6,295 nucleotides of DNA from Anaerolineae bacterium. Its GTDB lineage: Bacteria; Chloroflexota; Anaerolineae; Anaerolineales; Villigracilaceae. The notes under the pieces were generated by a model. The model made no database searches. It was not told the origin of the DNA and saw only the letters and a program-made list of their open reading frames with translations. A program made the position numbers and the translations under genes. The stretch spans positions 1 to 6,295 of the forward strand of contig JAFLCF010000233.1 of assembly GCA_017303735.1 (NCBI GenBank). Direction: 5' to 3'. This document shows, piece by piece, positions 1-5,389 of this stretch (positions within the stretch are counted from its first letter, which is position 1; each line of letters begins with the position of its first letter).

Positions 1-293
1 ACAAAGGCATCTTCGTTTGGAATGTGATCTGCGAAGAATTTGGATCCGCCTGTGGAGCGGATGCCTTTGGTATTGTAAAGATCCTTAACGGCAACCGGAA
101 TTCCTTGAAGCGGAAGATACCCCGTAGAGGGTGTTTCTTCAACCCGGGGTGGAATGACCGTAATGAAAGCATTAAGCGTCGGGTTGAGGCGCTCGATTTG
201 ACGGTAACAGGCGTCGGCGAGGTCTGAGGCGCCAAGTTCTCCGCTTTTGATCAGCTCTCTTTTTTCCGATATGTTCAAAGAGTCAAGGTTCAT
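1..293 (-). CDS. Amidase-signature family enzyme, N-terminal fragment (GatA-like)
   Basis: This is the first 97 codons of a gene that runs off the left edge. The ATG is at 293-291 on the minus strand. The translation begins MNLDSLNISEKRELIKSG, followed by an amphipathic segment (about residues 9-40) and the motif GIPVAVKDLYNTKGIRSTGG at residues 64-83. That motif is typical of the amidase-signature family (Ser-cisSer-Lys amidohydrolases, including the glutamyl-tRNA amidotransferase subunit GatA). Lys70 in VAVKD matches the family's catalytic lysine. The two catalytic serines would lie beyond the window. The stretch between the ITVIP segment (residues 44-48) and the lysine motif is shorter than I expect for true GatA, so a general amidase is at least as likely. 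No Shine-Dalgarno sequence precedes the ATG, but TATAAT lies 8 bases upstream. The gene follows fhs on the same strand, but a strong terminator separates them, so it is probably transcribed alone. Confidence 0.85.
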   Translation of the reverse strand, partial: MNLDSLNISEKRELIKSGELGASDLADACYRQIERLNPTLNAFITVIPPRVEETPSTGYLPLQGIPVAVKDLYNTKGIRSTGGSKFFADHIPNEDAF

Positions 294-301
294 AGTTCAA
301 A

Positions 302-307
302 ATTATA
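302..307 (-). promoter_or_regulatory. -10 box TATAAT for a probably leaderless amidase mRNA
   Basis: On the minus strand a perfect TATAAT ends 8 bases before the ATG at 293. A transcript starting the usual 6-8 bases after a -10 box would begin at or next to the start codon. I see no convincing -35 hexamer at a 16-18 base spacing and no Shine-Dalgarno sequence. The call rests on the consensus match and its position. Confidence 0.55.
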
Positions 308-345
308 GCCAAATCGTTATTGAATCTCTATAGCCTATGGGTACT

Positions 346-379
346 GAAAAAGTAGGTCACGCCCGAAAGCGTGACCTAC
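346..379 (-). terminator. Rho-independent terminator of fhs
   Basis: A perfect 11-base inverted repeat, GTAGGTCACGC at 352-362 and its complement at 369-379, encloses the 6-base loop CCGAAA. Read on the minus strand, the stem is followed at once by TTTTT (bases 351-347), the expected arrangement for an intrinsic terminator. It begins 25 bases after the fhs stop codon. On the plus strand the stem is followed by A-rich sequence, so it is directional. It isolates fhs from the downstream amidase gene. Confidence 0.85.
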
Positions 380-404
380 AAAACCGTTTGGATGATGGAG
401 GGTT

Positions 405-2405
405 TTAGAACAGACCGAGTACCTTGCCGGTCTTCATGTCGAGGTCTACATCATAGAAAGATGGACGGGTGGGCAAGCCGGGCATGGTGCGCATATCGCC
501 GAGGATTGGATACAGGAAGCCTGCGCCGACGCTCGCACGGATCTCGCGCACGCTGATGCGGAAGCCAGTTGGTGCACCTTTCTTGGTTGCATCGGTGGTG
601 AAGGAAAGATGGGTCTTCGCCATGCAGATCGGGAGTTTATCGAAACCGAGGCGGGTGTAACGGGCGATCTGTTCCTCGGCTTCGGGAGTGTAATCCACGC
701 CGTCGGCACGATAGACCTCTGCGGCGATTGTCTCGATCTTTTCCTTGATGGATTTTTCAAGCGAGTAGAGGAATTTGAAGTTGCTTGATTTTTTTGCGGC
801 TTTCACAACGGCTTCTGCCAACGCCTTGGCGCCCTTGCCGCCATCTGCCCAGTGAGTGGAAACAACCGCATCCATCGCGCCGAATTCCAATGCCGATTTG
901 CGGATGAGTTCTACTTCGGCGGGGGTGTCGGTGGCAAAGGAGTTGACCGCTACGACCACATTCACACCAAACTTGAGCGCATTTTGAATATGACGTTCCA
1001 GGTTGGTGAGACCAGCCTTAAGCAAGTCGAGATTCTCTTCGATGTATTCAGGGGCGAGGGGTTTGCCCGCCACCACTTTGGGACCACCACCATGCATCTT
1101 GAGCGCACGGACGGTGGCAACCATCACCACCACCTGCGGGATCAAGCCCGAGTAGCGGCATTTGATGTTGAAGAATTTTTCCATGCCAATGTCTGCGCCG
1201 AAGCCGGACTCGGTGACCACGAAGCCATCTTTGCCGACCAGTTTCAGAGCGATCTTATCAGCGATGATGGAGGACTGTCCGTGGGCAATGTTGGCGAAGG
1301 GACCGGCATGGACGGTAGCGGGAGTACCTTCGAGAGTTTGCATCAGATTGGGCTTGATGGCATCTTTCATCAAAACAGTAACCGCGCCCGCCACACCGAG
1401 ATCTTCCACGGTGACGGCTTCGCCTTGTTTGTTGGTGGCAACCACCATCTTGCCAAATCGTTCGCGCATATCTTCCATGCCGGTGGTGAGCGCCAGCACC
1501 GCCATGATCTCAGAGGCAACGGTGATGTCGTAGCCAGACATGTGTGCATGCCCCACTTCATCTTTGCCGCGACCGACTTCCACTTCACGCAGCATGCGGT
1601 CGTTGATGTCCACGACGCGGCGCCAGGTGATGGTCTTTTCGTCGATGTCGAGGCGGGCAAAGCGGGTTCGTTCTTCGGGGGTCAGATCGTTGGGGTTGGT
1701 CTTGTTGATGCCGAGCTTCTTTAGGCGGCGTAGCATGGTGGGTGAGAACTTGCGTTCGCCTTTTTTGTTGGCGGGGCAAAGCGCATTGAAAAGCTTCTCA
1801 TCATCCTGCTCTTTCTCATGCATGATGCGTGTGTCCATGGCGGCGGCTACCAGGTTGTGTGAAGCCGTGATCGCGTGGATGTCACCAGTGAGATGCAGAT
1901 TGAAATCTTCCATGGGGATGATCTGCGAATATCCGCCGCCAGCAGCGCCGCCCTTGATGCCGAAGGTCGGTCCCATGGAGGGCTGGCGGATGGCAGTGAT
2001 GACTTTCTTTCCGAGGTGTGCGCCGAGTGCCTGCGAAAGCCCCACAGTGGTTGTGGTCTTGCCTTCGCCGAGCGGGGTCGGGGTAATGGCGGTCACATCT
2101 ACATAGATGCCATTCGGTTTGCCTTTGAGGCGTTCTAAAATTTCAAGTTTGATCTTGGCTTTGTAGGGTCCAAAAAGTTCCAGCTCATTTTCGCGGATGC
2201 CGAGTTCTGCCGCAATTTGCATGATCGGCTTTAACGTACCGGCTTGGGCGATATCAATGTCGGAGGGAACAGGGCGCAGCAATTTGATCTTGGTCGGCTT
2301 GAAGGCGTTGCTGGGTTTTGGAGCAGCCTTCTTTACTGCTTTTTTCACAACTTTTTTGGGCGCAGCCTTCGCACCCTTCTTAGCGGACTTGCCTTTGGTT
2401 GCCAT
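405..2405 (-). CDS. fhs: Formate-tetrahydrofolate ligase, long eukaryotic-type with lysine-rich N-terminal tail
   Basis: This cytosolic enzyme (EC 6.3.4.3) joins formate to tetrahydrofolate using ATP, giving 10-formyltetrahydrofolate for one-carbon metabolism. The family signatures are clear: P-loop-like TPLGEGKT at residues 110-117, [14 protein letters not shown] at 148-161 and [14 protein letters not shown] at 429-442. The protein ends with the typical MPGLPTRP...GLF. At 666 residues it exceeds the usual bacterial length of about 555-560. The excess includes a basic tail of about 40 residues (15 Lys in the first 41) and an insertion near residues 205-250. The insertion, the APEYIEENL region and the C terminus ([11 protein letters not shown]) resemble the synthetase domain of eukaryotic C1-THF synthase (MTHFD1) more than the Moorella enzyme, by recall comparison. 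The start is supported by AGGAG at 2415-2411, 5 bases before the ATG, and no other Met precedes residue 62. It lies 81 bases after the ipk stop and ends before a strong terminator. Confidence 0.97.
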   Translation of the reverse strand: MATKGKSAKKGAKAAPKKVVKKAVKKAAPKPSNAFKPTKIKLLRPVPSDIDIAQAGTLKPIMQIAAELGIRENELELFGPYKAKIKLEILERLKGKPNGIYVDVTAITPTPLGEGKTTTTVGLSQALGAHLGKKVITAIRQPSMGPTFGIKGGAAGGGYSQIIPMEDFNLHLTGDIHAITASHNLVAAAMDTRIMHEKEQDDEKLFNALCPANKKGERKFSPTMLRRLKKLGINKTNPNDLTPEERTRFARLDIDEKTITWRRVVDINDRMLREVEVGRGKDEVGHAHMSGYDITVASEIMAVLALTTGMEDMRERFGKMVVATNKQGEAVTVEDLGVAGAVTVLMKDAIKPNLMQTLEGTPATVHAGPFANIAHGQSSIIADKIALKLVGKDGFVVTESGFGADIGMEKFFNIKCRYSGLIPQVVVMVATVRALKMHGGGPKVVAGKPLAPEYIEENLDLLKAGLTNLERHIQNALKFGVNVVVAVNSFATDTPAEVELIRKSALEFGAMDAVVSTHWADGGKGAKALAEAVVKAAKKSSNFKFLYSLEKSIKEKIETIAAEVYRADGVDYTPEAEEQIARYTRLGFDKLPICMAKTHLSFTTDATKKGAPTGFRISVREIRASVGAGFLYPILGDMRTMPGLPTRPSFYDVDLDMKTGKVLGLF

Positions 2406-2410
2406 AGCAT

Positions 2411-2425
2411 CTCCTTGAAATTATA
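2411..2425 (-). promoter_or_regulatory. fhs ribosome binding site and possible -10 region
   Basis: Reading toward the fhs ATG, the minus strand shows TATATAAT (2427-2420) followed by CAAGGAGATGCT and the ATG. AGGAG at 2415-2411 is a good Shine-Dalgarno sequence and fixes the long N-terminal start. TATAAT at 2425-2420 matches a -10 box but sits so close that its transcript would begin inside the Shine-Dalgarno sequence. Either the real -10 lies a little upstream in the same AT-rich run or fhs is read through from ipk. No well-spaced -35 was found. Confidence 0.5.
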
Positions 2426-2451
2426 TATAATTTATTCTTCCCCAATTATCA

Positions 2452-2484
2452 GACAAATTTTGAAAATTGCAAGAGCAATTTGTC
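2452..2484 (-). terminator. Weak hairpins between ipk and fhs, possible terminator or attenuator
   Basis: Just after the ipk stop codon the minus strand can fold AAATTGC-TCTT-GCAATTT, a 7-base stem with a 4-base loop (2481-2475 with 2470-2464). An alternative 8-base stem pairs GACAAATT with AATTTGTC (2484-2477 with 2459-2452). The two share the 2477-2481 segment, so only one can form at a time. Both stems are AT-rich and no clean T run follows, so termination would be inefficient. ipk and fhs could still be partly co-transcribed. Confidence 0.35.
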
Positions 2485-2486
2485 AC

Positions 2487-3287
2487 CTATGCTGTGAGGA
2501 GAGTTCCTACATTCTCGCCTTGCAAGGCGCGGGTCAGTATGCCATGCTCTTCAGCCGCAAATATTTGTGCGGTCAACCCTTCATTCTTTTGGATGAGGGC
2601 AAGCATTTCTTCCACTTTGGCTTTCATCCCGCCGGTGACGTCGGTACTCGCCGAGCCCTGGATGCTGCCCCGCTTCGCTTCATAATCTGACATTTGAATC
2701 TGTTTCACCAGCTTTGTCCTCGCTGGGAAATCTTCCCACACCCCGGCTTCGAGCCCAGCCAGCAAAATTCGCTTGGTAGGGAATTGTTCGAGGAGAAAGG
2801 TGAATACATCTTCTGTTGAAAGGATCGTGCCGCCCAGCGTTTCATCGAATGCCACATCGCCTTGCACCACAGGCAAGAGCCCGGCATCCAACGCGCGGCG
2901 GATGGTCTCCACATTGTGATGAGTCACCTTGCGCTTATCAGACACCATTGAAGCCGACGGCGGGAACGGCAAGGCGGGGATGCCAGCTTCAAACAGAGCC
3001 GTTACCACATAGCGATTCAACTCCGCCGCCTGCAAACGGACTTTGGTGAAGCCCATCCATTGTTCTTTGCTTTGCACACCGTCACGGGTGCCATGTTTTT
3101 TGGCAGCAACGTGACCGAACGAGCCAGAGCCATGCCCAAGGATCAGAGTCAAGCCTGGGTTTGAGTCGAGAGCCGTTTTTATTTCCTGTGCAAGTTCTTT
3201 TAGTTTGTCTAGTCTTGGGGTGTAGGCTTTGTCTTTGTCGGTAATGAGCGAGCCGCCCAATTTGAGAAGAACGAGTTCGTTTGTCAT
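2487..3287 (-). CDS. ipk: Isopentenyl phosphate kinase (amino acid kinase fold)
   Basis: A 266-residue protein of the amino-acid-kinase superfamily. Isopentenyl phosphate kinase uses ATP to convert isopentenyl phosphate into isopentenyl diphosphate, the last step of the archaeal-type alternative mevalonate route. LLKLGGSLITDK at residues 7-18 is the N-terminal nucleotide-binding loop. GHGSGSFGH at 51-59 carries the histidine (His59) that binds the substrate phosphate in this family. PVVQGDVAFD (139-148), STEDVF (157-162) and ASTDVTGGMKAKV (213-225) are further conserved blocks. Length fits the family (about 245-270). The chosen ATG at 3287 puts LLKLGG at the usual distance from the N terminus; an upstream TTG would add 12 residues with no support. 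No Shine-Dalgarno sequence is visible; TAAAAA lies 7 bases before the ATG. The gene is divergent from the 3357 gene and upstream of fhs. A fosfomycin-kinase-like relative is a less likely alternative. Confidence 0.9.
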   Translation of the reverse strand: MTNELVLLKLGGSLITDKDKAYTPRLDKLKELAQEIKTALDSNPGLTLILGHGSGSFGHVAAKKHGTRDGVQSKEQWMGFTKVRLQAAELNRYVVTALFEAGIPALPFPPSASMVSDKRKVTHHNVETIRRALDAGLLPVVQGDVAFDETLGGTILSTEDVFTFLLEQFPTKRILLAGLEAGVWEDFPARTKLVKQIQMSDYEAKRGSIQGSASTDVTGGMKAKVEEMLALIQKNEGLTAQIFAAEEHGILTRALQGENVGTLLTA

Positions 3288-3356
3288 AAGGCAATTTTTA
3301 CCACACCCGAGCCATTTCCCCAACGGTATTTTCTGGCAGTGGGTATAATCTCACTC
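3288..3356. promoter_or_regulatory. Divergent promoter region between ipk and the 3357 membrane-protein gene
   Basis: Only 69 bases separate the two opposing start codons. On the plus strand TATAAT at 3344-3349 ends 7 bases before the ATG at 3357. On the minus strand a weaker TAAAAA (3300-3295) ends 7 bases before the ipk ATG. Neither start has a Shine-Dalgarno sequence and I find no good -35 for either. The arrangement suggests leaderless transcripts in both directions. The plus-strand box is the better supported. Confidence 0.5.
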
Positions 3357-4184
3357 ATGGATATTCGTACTGGTGTCATTGTTCTTGCCTTATTCGCCAT
3401 TGTTGGGGCGTTGCTTTCTTTTCGTGGTGCCATCCGCAATATGCAGACGGCGCGCAAGATCTCGTTTTATAGCCTGCGTAAACGGCACAATGCCACTGCA
3501 TGGAGGTTGGTCTTCTTCTCCATCTTTCTGACCGCCCTGGCGTTTTGGTTCCCAACCCAGGGAGAGCAGATCATGTATCGAGTGTTTCCGCCTTCTGCCA
3601 CCCCATCATTGACGCCAACGATCACACTTACACCGACCATCACTCTTTCTCCGACGATTACATTATCACCAACGTTAACCGTCACCCCATTGGTGTCGGA
3701 TACGCCCACAATGACGCCTACCCCGTTTTTGCCGGTTGCCATTGAAGCGCTCTTTGCCGGACCTGTGACCCCCAACCCAGATTCGATCTTTACTGCCATC
3801 CAGTTTTCTACCGTGTTTGACGGTGTGAATGCGGTTGAACCGAAGACCGTATTTGAACTGCCATTTGAAACCATGTATGGCGGCTTCGATTACAACAACA
3901 CCCAACCCGGTGTGCAGTGGACCGCACTTTGGTATCGCAATGGGGAATTGGTTTGTTACGAGACCGAGCCCTGGCGCGACGAGTGGGGGACGGGCGGGAT
4001 CGGCGGGTATACAGAATGTTCGAATCCTATCGGCGGCTGGCAGGCTGGGCAGTATGAAGTGCAGATATTTATGGGATATGAATGGAAAGTGGTTGGGCGC
4101 TTTGTGGTATTAGACAGCCTGACGCCTGTGGCAACAGGCACGCCGGATCTGACAATTACAGTATCGCCGACTTCAACACCCTAG
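3357..4184 (+). CDS. Two-helix membrane protein with Thr/Pro-rich stalk and extracytoplasmic domain, function unknown
   Basis: I do not recognise this 275-residue protein. It has a hydrophobic helix at about residues 7-22, a basic loop at 23-50 rich in Arg, Lys and His, and a second helix at 51-65. By the positive-inside rule the loop is cytoplasmic and the rest is outside. Residues 80-123 form a Thr/Pro-rich stalk built on a 6-residue repeat, L(T/S)PT(I/L)T. Residues about 127-252 look like a compact, probably beta-rich domain with many aromatic residues (WTALWYRNGELVCYE, GQYEVQIFMGYEW) and two cysteines, Cys200 and Cys221, that could form a disulfide. The chain ends in a second short Thr/Pro-rich tail. 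Such stalks are common in Chloroflexota surface proteins. The ATG at 3357 is preferred over an in-frame GTG at 3339 because the -10 box overlaps the longer version. A thioesterase gene follows 49 bases downstream. Confidence 0.8.
   Translation: MDIRTGVIVLALFAIVGALLSFRGAIRNMQTARKISFYSLRKRHNATAWRLVFFSIFLTALAFWFPTQGEQIMYRVFPPSATPSLTPTITLTPTITLSPTITLSPTLTVTPLVSDTPTMTPTPFLPVAIEALFAGPVTPNPDSIFTAIQFSTVFDGVNAVEPKTVFELPFETMYGGFDYNNTQPGVQWTALWYRNGELVCYETEPWRDEWGTGGIGGYTECSNPIGGWQAGQYEVQIFMGYEWKVVGRFVVLDSLTPVATGTPDLTITVSPTSTP
3609..3689 (+). repeat. 18-base tandem repeat encoding the Thr/Pro stalk
   Basis: Four consecutive 18-base units, plus a partial fifth, encode the hexapeptide L(T/S)PT(I/L)T. The protein pattern is nearly invariant while the codons differ at many silent positions (Leu as ttg, ctt, tta; Thr as acg, aca, acc, act; Pro as cca, ccg). 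This points to old repeats kept at the protein level rather than a recent DNA duplication. Confidence 0.8.
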
Positions 4185-4233
4185 TGCGTGATACGTAATT
4201 TACGAATTCATTACCTCATATAAAGGAACTCCC
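4185..4233 (+). other. Short intergenic gap with small palindrome and thioesterase ribosome binding site
   Basis: The gap holds an 11-base palindrome, CGTAATTTACG (4194-4204), and a good Shine-Dalgarno sequence, AAAGGA (4222-4227), 6 bases before the ATG at 4234. TATAAA at 4219-4224 overlaps the Shine-Dalgarno sequence and is too close to serve as a promoter for it. I see no terminator after the upstream gene, so co-transcription is plausible. Confidence 0.5.
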
Positions 4234-4719
4234 ATGACGACCCCTGCTTTTCAAGATTTTTATCCCGATTACTTTGCCCATTGCTATGGCTGCGGAAGGT
4301 TGAACGACCTTGGTCATCAGATCAAGAGTTATTGGGATGGTGACGAGTCCGTCTGCCATTTTCAGCCCAAGTCGTATCATACGGCTATCCCTGGCTATGT
4401 ATATGGCGGCTTGCTGGCGTCTTTGATCGATTGCCATGGTACTGGCACGGCTGCTGCGGCAGGCTACCGCGCCGAAAATCGCGGCATGGATACGGAACCT
4501 GCATTGCGTTATCTCACCGCTTCCTTGCATGTTGACTATCTCAAACCCACGCCAATGGGACCGATTCTCGAAGTCCGCGCACGGGTGAAGGAAGTGAAGG
4601 GACGTAAAGTGGTGGTTGAAGAATGGATTCAAGCCAACGGTGTTGTAACGGTGAAAGGTGAAGTCGTCGCGGTGCAGGTGCCAGAAAGTTTGGTACAGGA
4701 TCTGTTGAAGAGTGATTGA
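4234..4719 (+). CDS. Hotdog-fold thioesterase, PaaI/THEM4-like
   Basis: A 161-residue cytosolic protein of the hotdog superfamily, whose members hydrolyse acyl-CoA or similar thioesters. The motif PGYVYGGLLASLIDCHGT (residues 53-70) matches the family pattern in which a GG pair precedes an active-site acidic residue on the central helix, here Asp66. The canonical His before GG is Tyr57. LHVDYLKPTPMGP near residues 108-120 is the conserved strand following that helix, and the C-terminal half continues with alternating strands (LEVRARVKEVKGRKVVVEEW). The N-terminal HCYGCGRLNDLGHQI, with Cys17 and Cys20, is a common feature of this subgroup. Length is typical. The start is backed by AAAGGA 6 bases upstream. 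The substrate cannot be told from sequence. It lies between two envelope-protein genes on the same strand, with no clear functional link. Confidence 0.9.
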   Translation: MTTPAFQDFYPDYFAHCYGCGRLNDLGHQIKSYWDGDESVCHFQPKSYHTAIPGYVYGGLLASLIDCHGTGTAAAAGYRAENRGMDTEPALRYLTASLHVDYLKPTPMGPILEVRARVKEVKGRKVVVEEWIQANGVVTVKGEVVAVQVPESLVQDLLKSD

Positions 4720-4727
4720 TAAGAAAA

Positions 4728-4755
4728 GAGTAACGAGTAACAAGTGATGAGTGAA
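4728..4755 (+). repeat. Degenerate heptamer tandem repeat (GAGTAAC type)
   Basis: Four 7-base units lie in perfect register: GAGTAAC twice (4728-4734 and 4735-4741), then AAGTGAT (4742-4748), then GAGTGAA (4749-4755). They fill most of the 39-base gap between the thioesterase stop and the preferred lipoprotein start. The in-frame GTG at 4744 and ATG at 4747 fall inside the repeat, which argues against them as starts. Confidence 0.65.
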
Positions 4756-4758
4756 AAA

Positions 4759-5289
4759 ATGAAGGCTGTGAAAATTGTTTTGTTTGTGTTGGTTGGGGTT
4801 TTATTGGCGGGCTGTTCCACCAGCGTCCCGCCGGAGATGCGCGCCTTAATGATGGGAACGGAAGATGTTCCACAAGAGTGGATCGTGTTTAAAGAATCCA
4901 CAGCAGAAGATTGGGGCGGGGAGTTGTTCCATGTGGCGTTCGCGTACGGAAACGAGTCCACCGACCCGGCATTGGAACATCAGTTGATCGTCTATGAAAA
5001 TGATGCACAGGCAAAAGCGGGTTTCGAGGAATATAGGAATTATATGTTCGTGCCGGAATGGCAACCTCCTGTTGAGGCGACCTTTGTTCCTGCTACGCCT
5101 GCCGACCTCTTCGAGTACAAGTGTGTTACGCGTGAGATCGAACATGTGATGCTTACCAACTGTTTTGTCCTTCAACAGCATGATAACTACGTTTCTGCAT
5201 TGGGAGTTCAAATGGGCGGACCTGTTACCTTCGAATCAGTAGATACGGTCTTGAAAGCGGTCGATGGAAAGTTGGCGGGGCAGCAGTAG
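4759..5289 (+). CDS. Small lipoprotein, function unknown
   Basis: A 176-residue secreted protein with a clear lipoprotein signal: MKAVKIVLFVLVGVLLAGC, with lysines at 2 and 5, a hydrophobic core at 6-16 and the lipobox LAGC. Cleavage would leave Cys19 as the lipidated N terminus, anchoring the protein on the outer face of the membrane. I do not recognise the mature domain. It contains an EDVPQEW segment (35-41), a Y-E-N-D-A-Q-A-K-A-G-F-E-E-Y helix (79-92) and two cysteines, Cys122 and Cys135, that could form a disulfide. This layout is reminiscent of small extracellular sensor-like domains, but that is only an impression. The ATG at 4759 is preferred over upstream starts at 4744 (GTG) and 4747 (ATG) because it gives a compact signal peptide and the earlier codons lie within the heptamer repeat. 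The ribosome binding site is weak. The gene is convergent with psuG. Confidence 0.85.
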   Translation: MKAVKIVLFVLVGVLLAGCSTSVPPEMRALMMGTEDVPQEWIVFKESTAEDWGGELFHVAFAYGNESTDPALEHQLIVYENDAQAKAGFEEYRNYMFVPEWQPPVEATFVPATPADLFEYKCVTREIEHVMLTNCFVLQQHDNYVSALGVQMGGPVTFESVDTVLKAVDGKLAGQQ

Positions 5290-5314
5290 AAACCTTTTAG
5301 ACCTTTAAATAAAA

Positions 5315-5365
5315 ATCGCCCCACGTGGTCAAGTAGCCTTTCGGCAACTGTCCACGTGGGGCGAT
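5315..5365. terminator. Long hairpin between converging genes, terminator for psuG and perhaps bidirectional
   Basis: A perfect 14-base inverted repeat (5315-5328 with 5352-5365) continues inward through an imperfect stem: C5330-G5350, A5331-T5349, G5333-C5348, T5334-A5347, then G5336-C5345, C5337-G5344 and C5338-G5343, closing on a 4-base loop TTTC (5339-5342). On the minus strand the stem is followed by TTTTATTT, a good T-rich tract, so it should terminate psuG. On the plus strand it is followed by CTCTAATTT, a poorer tract, so it may also stop the lipoprotein transcript less efficiently. It lies 25 bases after the lipoprotein stop. Confidence 0.8.
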
Positions 5366-5368
5366 CTC

Positions 5369-5389
5369 TAATTTCCAATTACCAATTTC
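5369..5389. repeat. Degenerate heptamer tandem repeat (CAATTTC type)
   Basis: Three 7-base units follow in register: TAATTTC (5369-5375), CAATTAC (5376-5382) and CAATTTC (5383-5389). They fill the space between the long hairpin and the psuG stop codon, the last unit touching the stop. The unit differs from the GAGTAAC repeat at 4728. Confidence 0.55.

Noticed and set aside
24..227. A 67-codon plus-strand open frame at the left edge
   Set aside because: It is antisense to the amidase fragment, which carries a recognisable catalytic-lysine motif.
852..1724. A 290-codon open frame on the plus strand opposite fhs
   Set aside because: It lies wholly antisense to the highly conserved fhs gene, is rich in His, Gly and Asp as shadow frames often are, and shows no recognisable motif.
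3288..3323. A 12-residue N-terminal extension of ipk from a TTG at 3323
   Set aside because: The added residues are not conserved-looking, the start is TTG, and the ATG at 3287 places the nucleotide-binding loop at the normal distance.
3339..3356. A 6-residue extension of the membrane protein from a GTG at 3339
   Set aside because: The TATAAT box at 3344-3349 would lie inside the coding sequence, and the ATG at 3357 gives a normal first helix.
4216..4743. A 175-codon open frame on the minus strand opposite the thioesterase
   Set aside because: The plus strand has a clear hotdog-fold protein with a ribosome binding site; the antisense translation has no family features.
4744..4758. Earlier lipoprotein starts at GTG 4744 or ATG 4747
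   Set aside because: Both lie in the heptamer repeat, and the ATG at 4759 gives a cleaner signal peptide; ATG 4747 cannot be fully excluded.
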